From: Clostridium cavendishii DSM 21758
Lineage (GTDB): Bacteria; Bacillota; Clostridia; Clostridiales; Clostridiaceae
Direction of reading: 5' to 3'
Assembly: GCF_900141845.1 (NCBI RefSeq)
Contig: NZ_FQZB01000012.1
Span: 62,001 to 126,000 of the forward strand
DNA length: 64,000 nt
Shown here: in pieces, positions 23,976 to 32,712 of the stretch
How the letters are laid out: every line of letters begins with the position of its first letter
Numbering within the stretch: position 1 is the first letter of the stretch
Notes under the pieces: generated by a model
Told to the model about the DNA's origin: nothing
The model's database searches: none
What the model saw: only the letters and a program-made list of their open reading frames with translations
Translations under genes and position numbers: made by a program

Positions 23976-24923
23976 TTAAACACTTTGCCCATTTAACATA
24001 CTAAGCATATCCTGTCTTTCTCTAGTAAATCTATTATATACACTTTGTCTTATTTGTGAAGAACTACTTCTGAAGTATATATTAACTTTTTGACGTTCAG
24101 TATATAAATCATTAATAATGTTAGCATCACTACCATTTAAATTTAATTTAGAGAATATAGACGCAGCTCCACCAGGTCCATGCTGTACCGCTGTAGACCA
24201 TAAACTTTCCTTTAAAGCATTACTTTTCTCACTTATATCAAAACCATATTTTGACTTTAATGTAGCTGCAGCTTTATCATAAAAGTTTTCTTTTATATAT
24301 TGCTGTTGAAGTCCTAAAAATTCATTTCTATTACCTCGAGCTTCTTGAGTCCATACATTATCAAAATTAGCCCCATAAGTATTACCATCAATGATTTTTG
24401 CATTCATAAACTTGTTATATAAATTGCTATCCTTATCTTTAAGTGAATTTATAAATGAACTTAAAGATCCTGTATTAGCTGAAAATTGCCATGCACCATA
24501 AGATTTTCCGCCATAATCTCCTGGAGTATTACTTATTGCTCCTGGATCTAGATTAGATTCATATTTAGATGCACGTAAACCTAACCCATTAAAGCCATTA
24601 CTTGTCCCATCATAACCACCAGATAATGACATAGAACTTTGTCTTATATTTGAACTAAAATCACTCATTGCACTTAATGAATTACTTAAACTAGAAGAAC
24701 CATTATTGCTTAGAGCAGTTAGCAATATTTCTGACATCATTGAATCACCTTTACTACCCATCATCTTAGTTAACATAGTAGAAAATAGCATTTCTTGCAT
24801 TGCTTTTTCAACAGCAGCGTTCTCTTTACTTGTTTCAGTAACTGCAGTACCTGTTTTACTATTTGTTTGAGTTTTATACTGGGTTGAAAGTGTATTATTT
24901 GTTGAAGTTCTATTTAACTCCAT
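23976..24923 (-). CDS. Predicted lysozyme-like peptidoglycan hydrolase
   Basis: A 315-aa protein without a signal peptide. The N-terminal 115 residues are Ser/Thr/Asn-rich with a helical block (VEKAMQEMLFSTMLTKMMGS) slightly reminiscent of the rod-binding part of FlgJ. The C-terminal part has a lysozyme-like look. GLRASKYESNLDPGAISNTP carries a candidate catalytic Glu; SYGAWQFSANTGSLSSFI and LKESLWSTAVQHGPGGAASI resemble phage-tail and VgrG-related lysozyme domains. It may act on peptidoglycan in flagellar assembly or after non-classical export. GAGGTGAGTTTT precedes the ATG at 24923; the in-frame GTG at 24932 is part of that site. Assignment of the enzyme class is inference. Confidence 0.55.
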   Translation of the reverse strand: MELNRTSTNNTLSTQYKTQTNSKTGTAVTETSKENAAVEKAMQEMLFSTMLTKMMGSKGDSMMSEILLTALSNNGSSSLSNSLSAMSDFSSNIRQSSMSLSGGYDGTSNGFNGLGLRASKYESNLDPGAISNTPGDYGGKSYGAWQFSANTGSLSSFINSLKDKDSNLYNKFMNAKIIDGNTYGANFDNVWTQEARGNRNEFLGLQQQYIKENFYDKAAATLKSKYGFDISEKSNALKESLWSTAVQHGPGGAASIFSKLNLNGSDANIINDLYTERQKVNIYFRSSSSQIRQSVYNRFTRERQDMLSMLNGQSV

Positions 24924-25383
24924 AAAACTCACCTCATTTATTTAAAAGTATTTTCACATTTTATAACCTAAAACTCTCATAACTATTTTCATAAATTGTT
25001 ATAATAAATACTTATCAAAATTTTATATAGTTATTTACTTTTTATTTATCGTATAATCTATACTAAAATTAATAGCATTTTTGAAATTATTTTTTTAAAA
25101 TTTTAAATTATTTGTAAAATATATGTATATTAAGCTTAAATATCAAGTATTTATCTTTTAAAATTTAAATTTTTGCTGTAAATTTTTTATTTTTTATAAA
25201 AGAACATTCTTTATTAATATCTATACAATAAAAGCCTAGTATTTAATTTAACCTCAAATACTAAGCTTTACATTATATTCAAATTATTTGTTCTAATTCA
25301 TTTCTAAAATTAATTTCTAGTATACTAATTAATCTTACATTAAATATATCTATTAAATATTTTAATACATCCACTAATACTAA
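24924..25383. other. Intergenic spacer
   Basis: About 460 very AT-rich bases without an acceptable gene. It should contain the promoter of the hydrolase gene and holds the terminator at 25231-25270. Confidence 0.5.
25231..25270 (-). terminator. Terminator downstream of the Cys-rich surface protein gene
   Basis: AAAGCCTAGTATTT pairs with AAATACTAAGCTTT (one mismatch). On the minus strand the stem runs into TTTTAT, about 115 bases after the stop at 25384. Confidence 0.65.
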
Positions 25384-25845
25384 TTATCTTATCTTTACAA
25401 TTGTTAGTACTGTGTTCACAAATCCCATAACCGCTACGCTTTGATTAACCAAACTTAGAGTTGAGAAATTTAAAGCTACATTTATTAAAATTGTTTTAGA
25501 TAAATTTAATTCAAAAGGTACTAATCCAACATTTACTGGTTGTGGAGGTACTTGTACCCTTGAAACCGAATCTAAAAGAGGGTTGCTATTAAAAGCTAGT
25601 GCAATTATTGCTTCATTTGTTCCATATGGTGTTGTAGTCCATACTGCTGATGTGCTATAAGATACTAAATATACTCCTCTATTTAAAACTAGTTTACCAT
25701 TTTTATATATTATATTAGGGCCATTTCCACCAATTACTGCAGAGCCTAAATCCAATAAATTTCCTGAAAGTACATTTTGTAATTGCGGTCTAGATAGTTC
25801 TGCTTCATTTATATTTTCAAAATGGTTATCACAACAACATGCCAT
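25384..25845 (-). CDS. Hypothetical beta-rich protein with Cys-rich head, possible spore-surface protein
   Basis: A 153-aa protein. It begins MACCCDNHFENINEAELSRP with three adjacent cysteines, followed by strand-forming, Val/Leu/Asn-rich sequence without charged clusters (LDLGSAVIGGNGPNIIYKNG, VYLVSYSTSAVWTTTPYG, LVPFELNLSKTILINVALNF). This composition and the GVYLVSYS motif recall the jelly-roll C-terminal domains of BclA- or C1q-like spore surface proteins, but there is no collagen stretch. No signal peptide is present, consistent with a mother-cell-assembled spore coat protein. That is inference; I do not recognise a named family. A GAGGT ribosome binding site precedes the ATG. Confidence 0.45.
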   Translation of the reverse strand: MACCCDNHFENINEAELSRPQLQNVLSGNLLDLGSAVIGGNGPNIIYKNGKLVLNRGVYLVSYSTSAVWTTTPYGTNEAIIALAFNSNPLLDSVSRVQVPPQPVNVGLVPFELNLSKTILINVALNFSTLSLVNQSVAVMGFVNTVLTIVKIR

Positions 25846-25917
25846 AATAATTACCTCACTTCTTTTTTATAGTATAATATATGCATAAAATAATATTATG
25901 TGAAGTAATTTAATATT

Positions 25918-26841
25918 TTATTGAAGACTTGTATTGTCCCAAAAGTCATCCATTTCTTTCATAATCTCACTTGCAGGTATTAACGTAGCTTCTTCGATTG
26001 ATTTCCCTGTCTTTTGTAAATAATGCTTGATCATATAATAACCACATGCATATCCTGCGCAATAAGGAAGTCCTACTGGAAAATATCCTTGAAGCTGTGC
26101 AAATTCATCTCCCCAAAGGTAAGCTGATATATTCGGTAGTCCTTGTACATCTAAAGCTTCCTTAATAATTGGCTTTATATAATTATTTAAAGTATTTATA
26201 TCTGTTTTACTTACCCAAGGTCCAATCATTTCCTCTCCAAACAGTGAAGTTGCAAAATTTTCAGCAAGTCCTTCACAAATCATCATCTCTGCTAGTGTAA
26301 CATCATTTTTCCACTTTTCAAACTGAAAACGTACATTATGATTACATTCATGAGCCAAAGCAGCAGGAATTCTTCTTATGTTATATTCATTTGGTACAAT
26401 CCCTATAAAGATATATCCAGGTATTCCTCCATCTCCAATATACCCATCACTCATTGATATATATGGACTTTTAGGATTTCCAAGTACAATACTAAACCTA
26501 TAATCATTTACTGGTAATTCATAGCCTAACTTTGTAAATCTTTCTAATGAAAGTTTAATTGTATCTTCACATTCTTTCCATAACCCCTCATTTGATATAA
26601 TTTCAATATTTTTTCTTTGAGTAGTATCAACTTCTGATGGAGGCAAAAATCCAAGCATTTTACTGGCCATAATTACATCGTAGCCATTTTTTTGCATAGA
26701 TTTAATTGGAACATTGATACAAGACCACTTAAATTCAAAAGGCTTCATCATTTCATATCTGTAAATATCATCCCTCTTCTCTATTGATGAATTCATCATA
26801 TTTTTGTAAATTTCATCTGACCGTATTAATATAATATTCAT
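25918..26841 (-). CDS. DUF2268 family predicted Zn-dependent protease
   Basis: A 307-aa cytoplasmic protein. ALAHECNHNVRF contains an HExxH zinc-protease motif, and downstream GLAENFATSLFGEE supplies a Glu that could be the third ligand, as in DUF2268 (YjaZ-like) proteins. The N-terminal half includes the conserved ILGN/VLGNPKSPYISMSDGYIG region of the family. The substrate is unknown. The gene is preceded by a MerR-type promoter with a 19-bp spacer (26865-26895), so its expression is probably induced by a small hydrophobic or cationic compound through a TipA/BmrR-like activator encoded elsewhere. Confidence 0.85.
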   Translation of the reverse strand: MNIILIRSDEIYKNMMNSSIEKRDDIYRYEMMKPFEFKWSCINVPIKSMQKNGYDVIMASKMLGFLPPSEVDTTQRKNIEIISNEGLWKECEDTIKLSLERFTKLGYELPVNDYRFSIVLGNPKSPYISMSDGYIGDGGIPGYIFIGIVPNEYNIRRIPAALAHECNHNVRFQFEKWKNDVTLAEMMICEGLAENFATSLFGEEMIGPWVSKTDINTLNNYIKPIIKEALDVQGLPNISAYLWGDEFAQLQGYFPVGLPYCAGYACGYYMIKHYLQKTGKSIEEATLIPASEIMKEMDDFWDNTSLQ

Positions 26842-26864
26842 AATATCATCTTCCTTTCAAGGAA

Positions 26865-26895
26865 ATTCTAGCTTATCACGTAACGTTAGAGTCAA
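26865..26895 (-). promoter_or_regulatory. MerR/TipA-type promoter with a 19-bp spacer
   Basis: TTGACT (26890-26895), 19 bases, TAGAAT (26865-26870) on the minus strand. The spacer starts CTAACGTTACGTGATAAG, close to the operator known from TipA/Mta-type MerR activators. The overlong spacer is the hallmark of MerR-family control. Confidence 0.8.
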
Positions 26896-26908
26896 TAGTT
26901 TATTTAAC

Positions 26909-26943
26909 AAAAAAATTAACTCCCTTATAAAATTAAGGAAGCT
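26909..26943 (-). terminator. Terminator of the cysteine synthase gene
   Basis: AACTCCCTTATAAAATTAAGGAAGCTA forms an imperfect hairpin whose minus-strand transcript ends in TTTTTTT. It lies between the cysK-like stop and the MerR-type promoter. Confidence 0.6.
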
Positions 26944-27050
26944 ATTTAAACTTAAATAAATTTTTTCAAAATATTAATATTACTTTTCAACAAATATTTG
27001 TTGAACTAAAGGTAAGACTGTTCGTAATAAAAGCCTTTTTGATATAGTAA

Positions 27051-28073
27051 TTATTTGATAGTTTTAAATCCAATTAGTTCAACATCTTGAGCCATATAGC
27101 CTGGCTTTATAGTTTGTTCTTTCATAAGATCTGTAGACAAATATTTTTTGTTATCATCAGCGAACACTGTAACAACAACCGAATCCTTATTTTCTAGAAT
27201 ATCTTGTGCTTTTAAAGCACCTAAAAAATTTGCACCAGAAGATATTCCAACACCAAGACCTAAAGTCCTAGCAAGTTTCCTTGACATATTTATAGCATCT
27301 GCATCATCAATCATAATAATATCATCAAGCTCATCTAGTTTAACAATTTTAGGTATAAATTCATCACCTATTCCAGCAATTCTATGTTTTCCAATTATTT
27401 TTCCTCCTGAAGCCATTGTTGGAGAATTGGATGGATCAAGAGGAAATGCCTTGCAATTTGGATAGAATTCCTGAATAGACTTCTTTATACCCATAATAGT
27501 TCCACCAGTACCAACACCTGCAACAATAGCATCTGGTGTTTTCTCAAATTTAGAAAGTTGGTCTAGAATTTCTTTTCCTGTTGTTTCATAATGAGCAGCC
27601 ACATTTATGGGATTTGAAAACTGTTGAGGCAAAAATACGCCTTCTTTGGCTCCCATTGTATTTGCAAGTTCAATAGAACCTGTAAAGCCACCTTCTTCCT
27701 TAGAAACTAACCGAATAGTTGCTCCAAAACTCTTCATAATATTTACACGTTCCTTAGTCATCCAATCAGGCATAAAAATTGTAACAGGATTTCCAAGATA
27801 AGCCCCTATTGCCGCAAAAGAAATTCCTGTATTGCCGCTTGTTGCTTCAGCTATCCTATCTCCCTCTTTTATAATACCTACTTCGTATGCATTTTTCATA
27901 ATATTATAGGCAACTCTATCTTTAATACTCCCTGAATAGTTGTAGTATTCTATTTTAGAATAGACCTTTCTTTCTTCTCCTTTATATTTTAGTGAAATTT
28001 CAAGCATTGGTGTATTACCAATCATCCTAGCTAACTGCTCAAATTTTTCGGCCATATTCTTACTTATAACCAT
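27051..28073 (-). CDS. Cysteine synthase family PLP enzyme
   Basis: A 340-aa PLP-dependent beta-replacing enzyme of the CysK/CBS fold. NYSGSIKDRVAYNIM contains the Schiff-base lysine, EATSGNTGISFAAIGAYLGN is the substrate-binding loop and GVGTGGTIMGIKKSI binds the PLP phosphate. It would make cysteine from O-acetylserine or a related donor and sulfide. The C-terminus (YMAQDVELIGFKTIK) is longer than in minimal CysK, so O-phosphoserine or another activated serine cannot be excluded. It stands alone with its own terminator; no T-box or S-box was seen upstream. GGGGGTGATAAAGT precedes the start. Confidence 0.85.
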   Translation of the reverse strand: MVISKNMAEKFEQLARMIGNTPMLEISLKYKGEERKVYSKIEYYNYSGSIKDRVAYNIMKNAYEVGIIKEGDRIAEATSGNTGISFAAIGAYLGNPVTIFMPDWMTKERVNIMKSFGATIRLVSKEEGGFTGSIELANTMGAKEGVFLPQQFSNPINVAAHYETTGKEILDQLSKFEKTPDAIVAGVGTGGTIMGIKKSIQEFYPNCKAFPLDPSNSPTMASGGKIIGKHRIAGIGDEFIPKIVKLDELDDIIMIDDADAINMSRKLARTLGLGVGISSGANFLGALKAQDILENKDSVVVTVFADDNKKYLSTDLMKEQTIKPGYMAQDVELIGFKTIK

Positions 28074-28225
28074 ACTTTATCACCCCCAATTATTGTAATA
28101 TATGCTGCTTAAGAGCAAATTGTTTTGAGTTGTACTATATTATTAATTTCATACCTTTTGTAATACTAAATTATCTTGAATTTTTATGAAGAATAAACTT
28201 ATAAAATATTACATCTAAAATTAAT

Positions 28226-29521
28226 TTATTTAGTTACCATTTTTAACTTTTCTTTCTTTATCCTATTTATATTATAGCAAACTTTTTCCATATCTATATT
28301 TGTAAATATTCCATCTTTATATACTATATCTCCATCTATTATAGTAAGACATATATCGTCTGATTGTGCAGAATAAATTAAATTAGCTAGAACATCATGT
28401 ACAGGTTGCATATGAGGTCTATCAAAATCGTAAATTACAATATCAGCTCTGTTTCCTACTTTTATTGCTCCACAATCATTTCTACCTTGAGCCTTAGCAG
28501 CATTTAAAGAAGCAATTTTCATCACTTCTTTTGTACTTAGAAATAATGGATCTTTATTAACACCTTTATGTAATAAAGCTGCAAGATTAATCTCTTCTAT
28601 CATATTTAAATTATTATTACTTGCTGCACCATCGGTTCCAATAGTTACATTTATATCATGTTCTAGCATAGATTTTAAAGGAGCTATACCACTTCCAAGT
28701 TTTAAATTACTGCTTGGACAATGAGCTACCGTAACATTATTTTCTCTAAGTATATCAAAATCATCACCTTCAAGATAAACACAATGTGCTGCTATAGTAT
28801 TACTTTTGAATGTTCCACAATTTAAAAAGTATTCTACTGGAGTTACACCAAATCTTCTTTTACATTCCTTTATTTCTAACTCTGTCTCAGATAAATGAAT
28901 ATGCATATTCATATCTGTATTATTACAATATTCCGAAATTTTTTTAACTGAATCTTCACACGAAGTATATACAGCATGAATTGAAACATCAGCTCTAATT
29001 CTATCAGTATTAATATTTTTTATATATTCATTTAACATCTTTGTTTCTTTATAAGCATTTCCATTAAAATAATCTTTTCTTCCTTCAATATCAGCATAAC
29101 CATATGACAAATTAGCCTTAATTCCTGTCTCATAAACAGCCTTCAATATTCCTTCCAAATTGAAGTACATATCATTAAAAGATACTACTCCACTTTTGAA
29201 CATTTCTGAAATACCTAATAACGATCCGTAATAGCAATCTTCATCTGTAAGAAATGATTCAAATGGCCATATTTTTTCACCTAACCACCTATCAAGTGGT
29301 AATCCTTCCCCATATCCCCTAAGTAAAGTCATTGGTACATGGCAATGTGTATTAATAAATCCTGTAGTTGCAACCTTATTCCTTCCATCATAAATATAAC
29401 CATTATAATTTTCTGGTATTTCTTTGCCTATATAGCTTATTTTCTTTCCTTCTATAACTATATTAGTATCTTTTATAACATCATAATTTTCATCTATTAG
29501 TGTAATATTTTTAATTAACAT
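28226..29521 (-). CDS. mtaD: 5'-methylthioadenosine/S-adenosylhomocysteine deaminase (amidohydrolase)
   Basis: A 431-aa metal-dependent amidohydrolase. TTGFINTHCHVPMTLLRGYG has the HxH metal ligands and the RG[YF] pattern of MtaD-type deaminases. Further ligands lie in DMNMHIHLSETELE (His), NTIAAHCVYLEGDD (His) and IGTDGAASNNNLNM (Asp). GNRADIVIYDFDRPHMQP is the C-terminal beta-sandwich. It deaminates MTA, SAH or adenosine to the inosine-type product in methyl-cycle salvage. Its leader carries an adenine-type purine riboswitch (29573-29685), which supports a role in adenine-containing compound metabolism. Confidence 0.88.
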   Translation of the reverse strand: MLIKNITLIDENYDVIKDTNIVIEGKKISYIGKEIPENYNGYIYDGRNKVATTGFINTHCHVPMTLLRGYGEGLPLDRWLGEKIWPFESFLTDEDCYYGSLLGISEMFKSGVVSFNDMYFNLEGILKAVYETGIKANLSYGYADIEGRKDYFNGNAYKETKMLNEYIKNINTDRIRADVSIHAVYTSCEDSVKKISEYCNNTDMNMHIHLSETELEIKECKRRFGVTPVEYFLNCGTFKSNTIAAHCVYLEGDDFDILRENNVTVAHCPSSNLKLGSGIAPLKSMLEHDINVTIGTDGAASNNNLNMIEEINLAALLHKGVNKDPLFLSTKEVMKIASLNAAKAQGRNDCGAIKVGNRADIVIYDFDRPHMQPVHDVLANLIYSAQSDDICLTIIDGDIVYKDGIFTNIDMEKVCYNINRIKKEKLKMVTK

Positions 29522-29572
29522 AAAAATCCTCCTATTTTATCTTTTTATTAAGTAATAGCACTTTTAAGCACA

Positions 29573-29685
29573 AAAAACTACCCTAATAACTGAATTCATA
29601 AGTTAATTCCATCAAAAGAATTAACTTATAATCAACTATTACGGTAGTTGGTAGAAACGTTCAACCAATTATGAACTTATATAAG
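29573..29685 (-). ncRNA. Adenine-type purine riboswitch with expression-platform terminator
   Basis: The aptamer (29625-29685) has the purine-riboswitch core: P1 CTTATA/TATAAG, the J2/3 sequence GTTTCTACC, a P3 AACTA/TAGTT closed by CCGTAA, and J3/1 GATTATAAG. The base in J3/1 that pairs with the ligand is T (GATTAT), as in adenine rather than guanine riboswitches. Downstream, TATTAGGGTAGTT (followed by a T-run near 29573) can pair with AACTACCGTAATA from P3, giving a terminator mutually exclusive with the aptamer. Ligand binding should therefore switch the gene on. Confidence 0.88.
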
Positions 29686-29839
29686 TCAAGTTTAATTATA
29701 TAAAATTTACTTTTAATTATATAAAATATATAATCATTTTTCAACTAAATTATTTATATTCAATTATACCTTTAAAATTCTTATTATTTTTTCTAATATA
29801 AAGAACGAACCATTGAAGTTGTTAATGTTATGCTCTAAC

Positions 29840-30598
29840 TTATAAGTTATTCTCTTCAATAAACTTTATAAACTTCTTTTCACTCAAAATTTCATTGGTT
29901 ATGAAATTCCCATTAAAAAAGAAACTATAGGTAGTAAATGGTGATGGAGCATTTTGAGCTTGCTTTTTATTTTCATACCTTTGTATCTTTAAATCTATTT
30001 TCTTACTATCAGCTATATTTTTTGCTATTTGAACATACTTCTCTGTATAAGGACATTGGTTACTATAATATATCCTAAGTCCCTGTTCTGATATTTTTCC
30101 TTTTTTAGCACAAAGTTTAATTTTAGGTATTAAATAATCTTCTTTAAAAGGAAAATATAATAATTCATAATAAGGTTCTGCAGTATCTGCTATTTTAAAC
30201 CCCTTGTATTTTAAATAATCTCCGTCAGTTAAAAACGGAAGTTTCTTTTTTGATGCTAAAGCAACTATACCTTTTTTACCTTGTTTCTTACTATCATTAA
30301 TACATTCATCTAACAATAAATTTGAAATTCCTTTACCTTTATATTGTCCTGATACCCAAAGACAATCTATAACCATATATCCGTCTGCACTAATCGGATA
30401 CCAAGAATTTTCTGCTGGTATATATTCTATAAAAACTTTACCTCTTACATTTAGTTTCTTAAAGATTAAACCATCTTTAAAACGTTCTTTTAACCATTCC
30501 TTTTTCGCTTTTACACATGATTCACCTTTTTTTTCGGAAACTACACAACATATATGCTCTTTATCAATATTGTTTTCCGTTATACTAATAATCTCCAT
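29840..30598 (-). CDS. GNAT N-acetyltransferase with YoaP-like C-terminal domain
   Basis: A 252-aa two-domain protein. Residues about 1-150 are GNAT-like (MVIDCLWVSGQYKGKGISNL is the acetyl-CoA loop region, with GQYKGKG as the R/QxxGxG/A equivalent). Residues about 165-252 (LRIYYSNQCPYTEKYVQIAK, FTTYSFFFNGNFITNEIL) form the thioredoxin-like YoaP domain, with a lone Cys in QCPYTEK. The combination is characteristic of Bacillus YoaP and clostridial homologues. Its substrate is unknown. The gene is monocistronic. A GGGAGG ribosome binding site precedes the ATG. Confidence 0.8.
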   Translation of the reverse strand: MEIISITENNIDKEHICCVVSEKKGESCVKAKKEWLKERFKDGLIFKKLNVRGKVFIEYIPAENSWYPISADGYMVIDCLWVSGQYKGKGISNLLLDECINDSKKQGKKGIVALASKKKLPFLTDGDYLKYKGFKIADTAEPYYELLYFPFKEDYLIPKIKLCAKKGKISEQGLRIYYSNQCPYTEKYVQIAKNIADSKKIDLKIQRYENKKQAQNAPSPFTTYSFFFNGNFITNEILSEKKFIKFIEENNL

Positions 30599-30715
30599 AT
30601 AAAATCCCTCCCTTCATATTTATACTAAATGAAATAGGACATCATTATGTCTTATTGTTTTTTAAAAAGCACTTATTTATAATTAAATAATTTAAAATTA
30701 ATGTATTTGCAGATT

Positions 30716-32056
30716 TTAAATTTGTATTTTTTCTTTTATTTCACTTATTTCTCTTTTTTCATAATCACTTAAACTTAAAATATATTCATAAAATTTATTA
30801 TACCATTCTTTTTCATATTCACCTTCAAAGTTTAGATTACATACATACTTTGATAAAAGACTACTTTCAAATTTCGATAGGCTTTTAAAATATTTAATAT
30901 ATTCATCATCAAATAGGCATTCAGCATTTAACATATCAATTAAATCTTCTAAACTTTTGATATTCTCCTTAATTAAAATGATTTTGTCATTTACTAAAGA
31001 GCAATCCCTAATTTCTTCAGTTAAATCTTTAAATTTAGAGTTTGGCATTTTTTCTCCATCTATATATTTAAAATTATTCTCATATATATCTTGCTTAAAA
31101 GATATAAATACTTTTTCTAATTTATTTATTTTTATACTTTCGTTTACTAATGAAGTTATTTTTAATGTAGCAGTTTCCATATAAGCTATTAAGTTTTCAT
31201 TTTTAATATTTAAACTTTCACAGCATATTCTCATATGTTTTAACAATTCTTCTTGTAATCTATCGAAAGATAGTTTTTCCAGATTATTCTTTATATAATC
31301 CCTATCTAAATTACTAATATTTAGGCTATTTAAATCTTTACCGCAAATTAATACTCCTAAAGCATTAACAAGTACTAATTCAAAAACATTTATTAGTAAA
31401 ACTTCACTTTGCTCATCATAGCCTTTTAATAATTCTACTATTTCAGCTATATCAAATTTATTACAAAACTCATTTTCTAGGTTTAAGTCGTTTAAATAGT
31501 TATACATATATTCGACACCTACATAATTTATGTTATCAAAGGAAAGTTGATAATCTATTGAGCATGGAGTTTCATGAGAATAAAAAAAAGCATCATATTC
31601 TTTAAAAAATAACGAAAGACCATCGTTTATAGTATCATTGTATGAGTAATTGTTTATGGCTAATTTATTCTCGCTAATTTTATCAAATAATAGTCTACTT
31701 TCTAATACCTTTTCACTAATTAAATCTTGACCTCTTTGTAACATTTCAGATAAACTAATATTCTTTAATTGATCTATAATAAGTTCTTTATCATTAAAAG
31801 ATTTCAAATAAATTCCTATTGTATAATCAATACTATTTAAAATTTTCTCAGCAATTTCTATCATAACTGAACTACTATCGTCTTTTGTGTAATATTTCAG
31901 CTTTTCTCTTAAAAGTTCCATTCGTTCACTATAAATCTTACTTAATATATAATCATCTAATATCTTTTTCTCATAACATCTTAATAAAATATCTTTAAAG
32001 AAACTTTCTTCACTAATCTTATCTAAAAAAACATATTCTCTTAAACTACTTTTCAT
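30716..32056 (-). CDS. DUF6179 family protein
   Basis: A 446-aa Glu/Lys/Ile-rich, mostly helical cytoplasmic protein without membrane segments. I recall the combination with the DUF6323 protein just upstream as a conserved clostridial gene pair; function is unknown. The two products share the sequence signature NNYSYNDTINDGLSLFFKEY here and SQYNYSDTINELVEIFYNY in the partner, suggesting a common ancestral module or an interaction surface. The genes are 9 bases apart and clearly co-transcribed. Confidence 0.7.
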   Translation of the reverse strand: MKSSLREYVFLDKISEESFFKDILLRCYEKKILDDYILSKIYSERMELLREKLKYYTKDDSSSVMIEIAEKILNSIDYTIGIYLKSFNDKELIIDQLKNISLSEMLQRGQDLISEKVLESRLLFDKISENKLAINNYSYNDTINDGLSLFFKEYDAFFYSHETPCSIDYQLSFDNINYVGVEYMYNYLNDLNLENEFCNKFDIAEIVELLKGYDEQSEVLLINVFELVLVNALGVLICGKDLNSLNISNLDRDYIKNNLEKLSFDRLQEELLKHMRICCESLNIKNENLIAYMETATLKITSLVNESIKINKLEKVFISFKQDIYENNFKYIDGEKMPNSKFKDLTEEIRDCSLVNDKIILIKENIKSLEDLIDMLNAECLFDDEYIKYFKSLSKFESSLLSKYVCNLNFEGEYEKEWYNKFYEYILSLSDYEKREISEIKEKIQI

Positions 32057-32065
32057 ATTTACACC

Positions 32066-32536
32066 TTATAAATCCTTCTCATTATCAAGATTTGTATAAT
32101 CTTTAAATCCGCTTTTTATATTATTTGCAATCCTGTATAATACCTTCCCTTCCAATAATTCCAAAGATCCTTGGCAATAATTATCAAATTTTTCTTTCAT
32201 GATTTCTATTAATTCCTCATCACCTATATAATCTAAAGTTTCATTTTTGTAATTATAAAAAATTTCTACAAGTTCATTTATTGTATCACTATAATTATAT
32301 TGAGATATATACGGTGAATCGCAAAAAGAAGTAATAATTTTATTTATAATTTGACCATTAAACTCTATTCTTCCAGTCTTCTTAAGTGCTATATTTCTTG
32401 TGTTAAGAATTTCTTTAACATCTGCATCAGAGAGTTTTAGACTATACTCTCTTGTAAGTTCATTACAAGAGAGTACCTCGTTAAAAACTTGTTTTTCTAA
32501 TAAATTATTTTTAAATAGATCAATAGAATTTTTCAT
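32066..32536 (-). CDS. DUF6323 family protein
   Basis: A 156-aa helical protein beginning MKNSIDLFKNNLLEKQVFNE. The middle (LSDADVKEILNTRNIALKKT, then GRIEFNGQIINKI) and the YNYSDTINELVEIFYNYKNE motif match my memory of DUF6323, which is paired with DUF6179 in clostridia. The function is unknown. The conserved pairing and close spacing suggest that the two proteins work together. The ribosome binding site is AAGGAAG upstream of the ATG at 32536. Confidence 0.7.
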   Translation of the reverse strand: MKNSIDLFKNNLLEKQVFNEVLSCNELTREYSLKLSDADVKEILNTRNIALKKTGRIEFNGQIINKIITSFCDSPYISQYNYSDTINELVEIFYNYKNETLDYIGDEELIEIMKEKFDNYCQGSLELLEGKVLYRIANNIKSGFKDYTNLDNEKDL

Positions 32537-32661
32537 TATTTAAAACTTCCTTTCAAATAAGTATTGACTTTTATTTATAAATGTGATATGATTAAAATGA
32601 TATATTTATAATTGTTTATTATAGCATTGGCATACATTTTTGTCAATGTGTTTTGTAATGT

Positions 32662-32694
32662 AAAAAGGAGTTGACTAAAAGCCAACTCCTTTTT
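32662..32694. terminator. Strong rho-independent terminator
   Basis: AAAAAGGAGTTG and CAACTCCTTTTT form a 12-bp stem with a short loop, located after the pentapeptide-repeat gene (minus strand). It would work in both directions. Confidence 0.85.
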
Positions 32695-32712
32695 CGATTT
32701 ATAATATAAATT

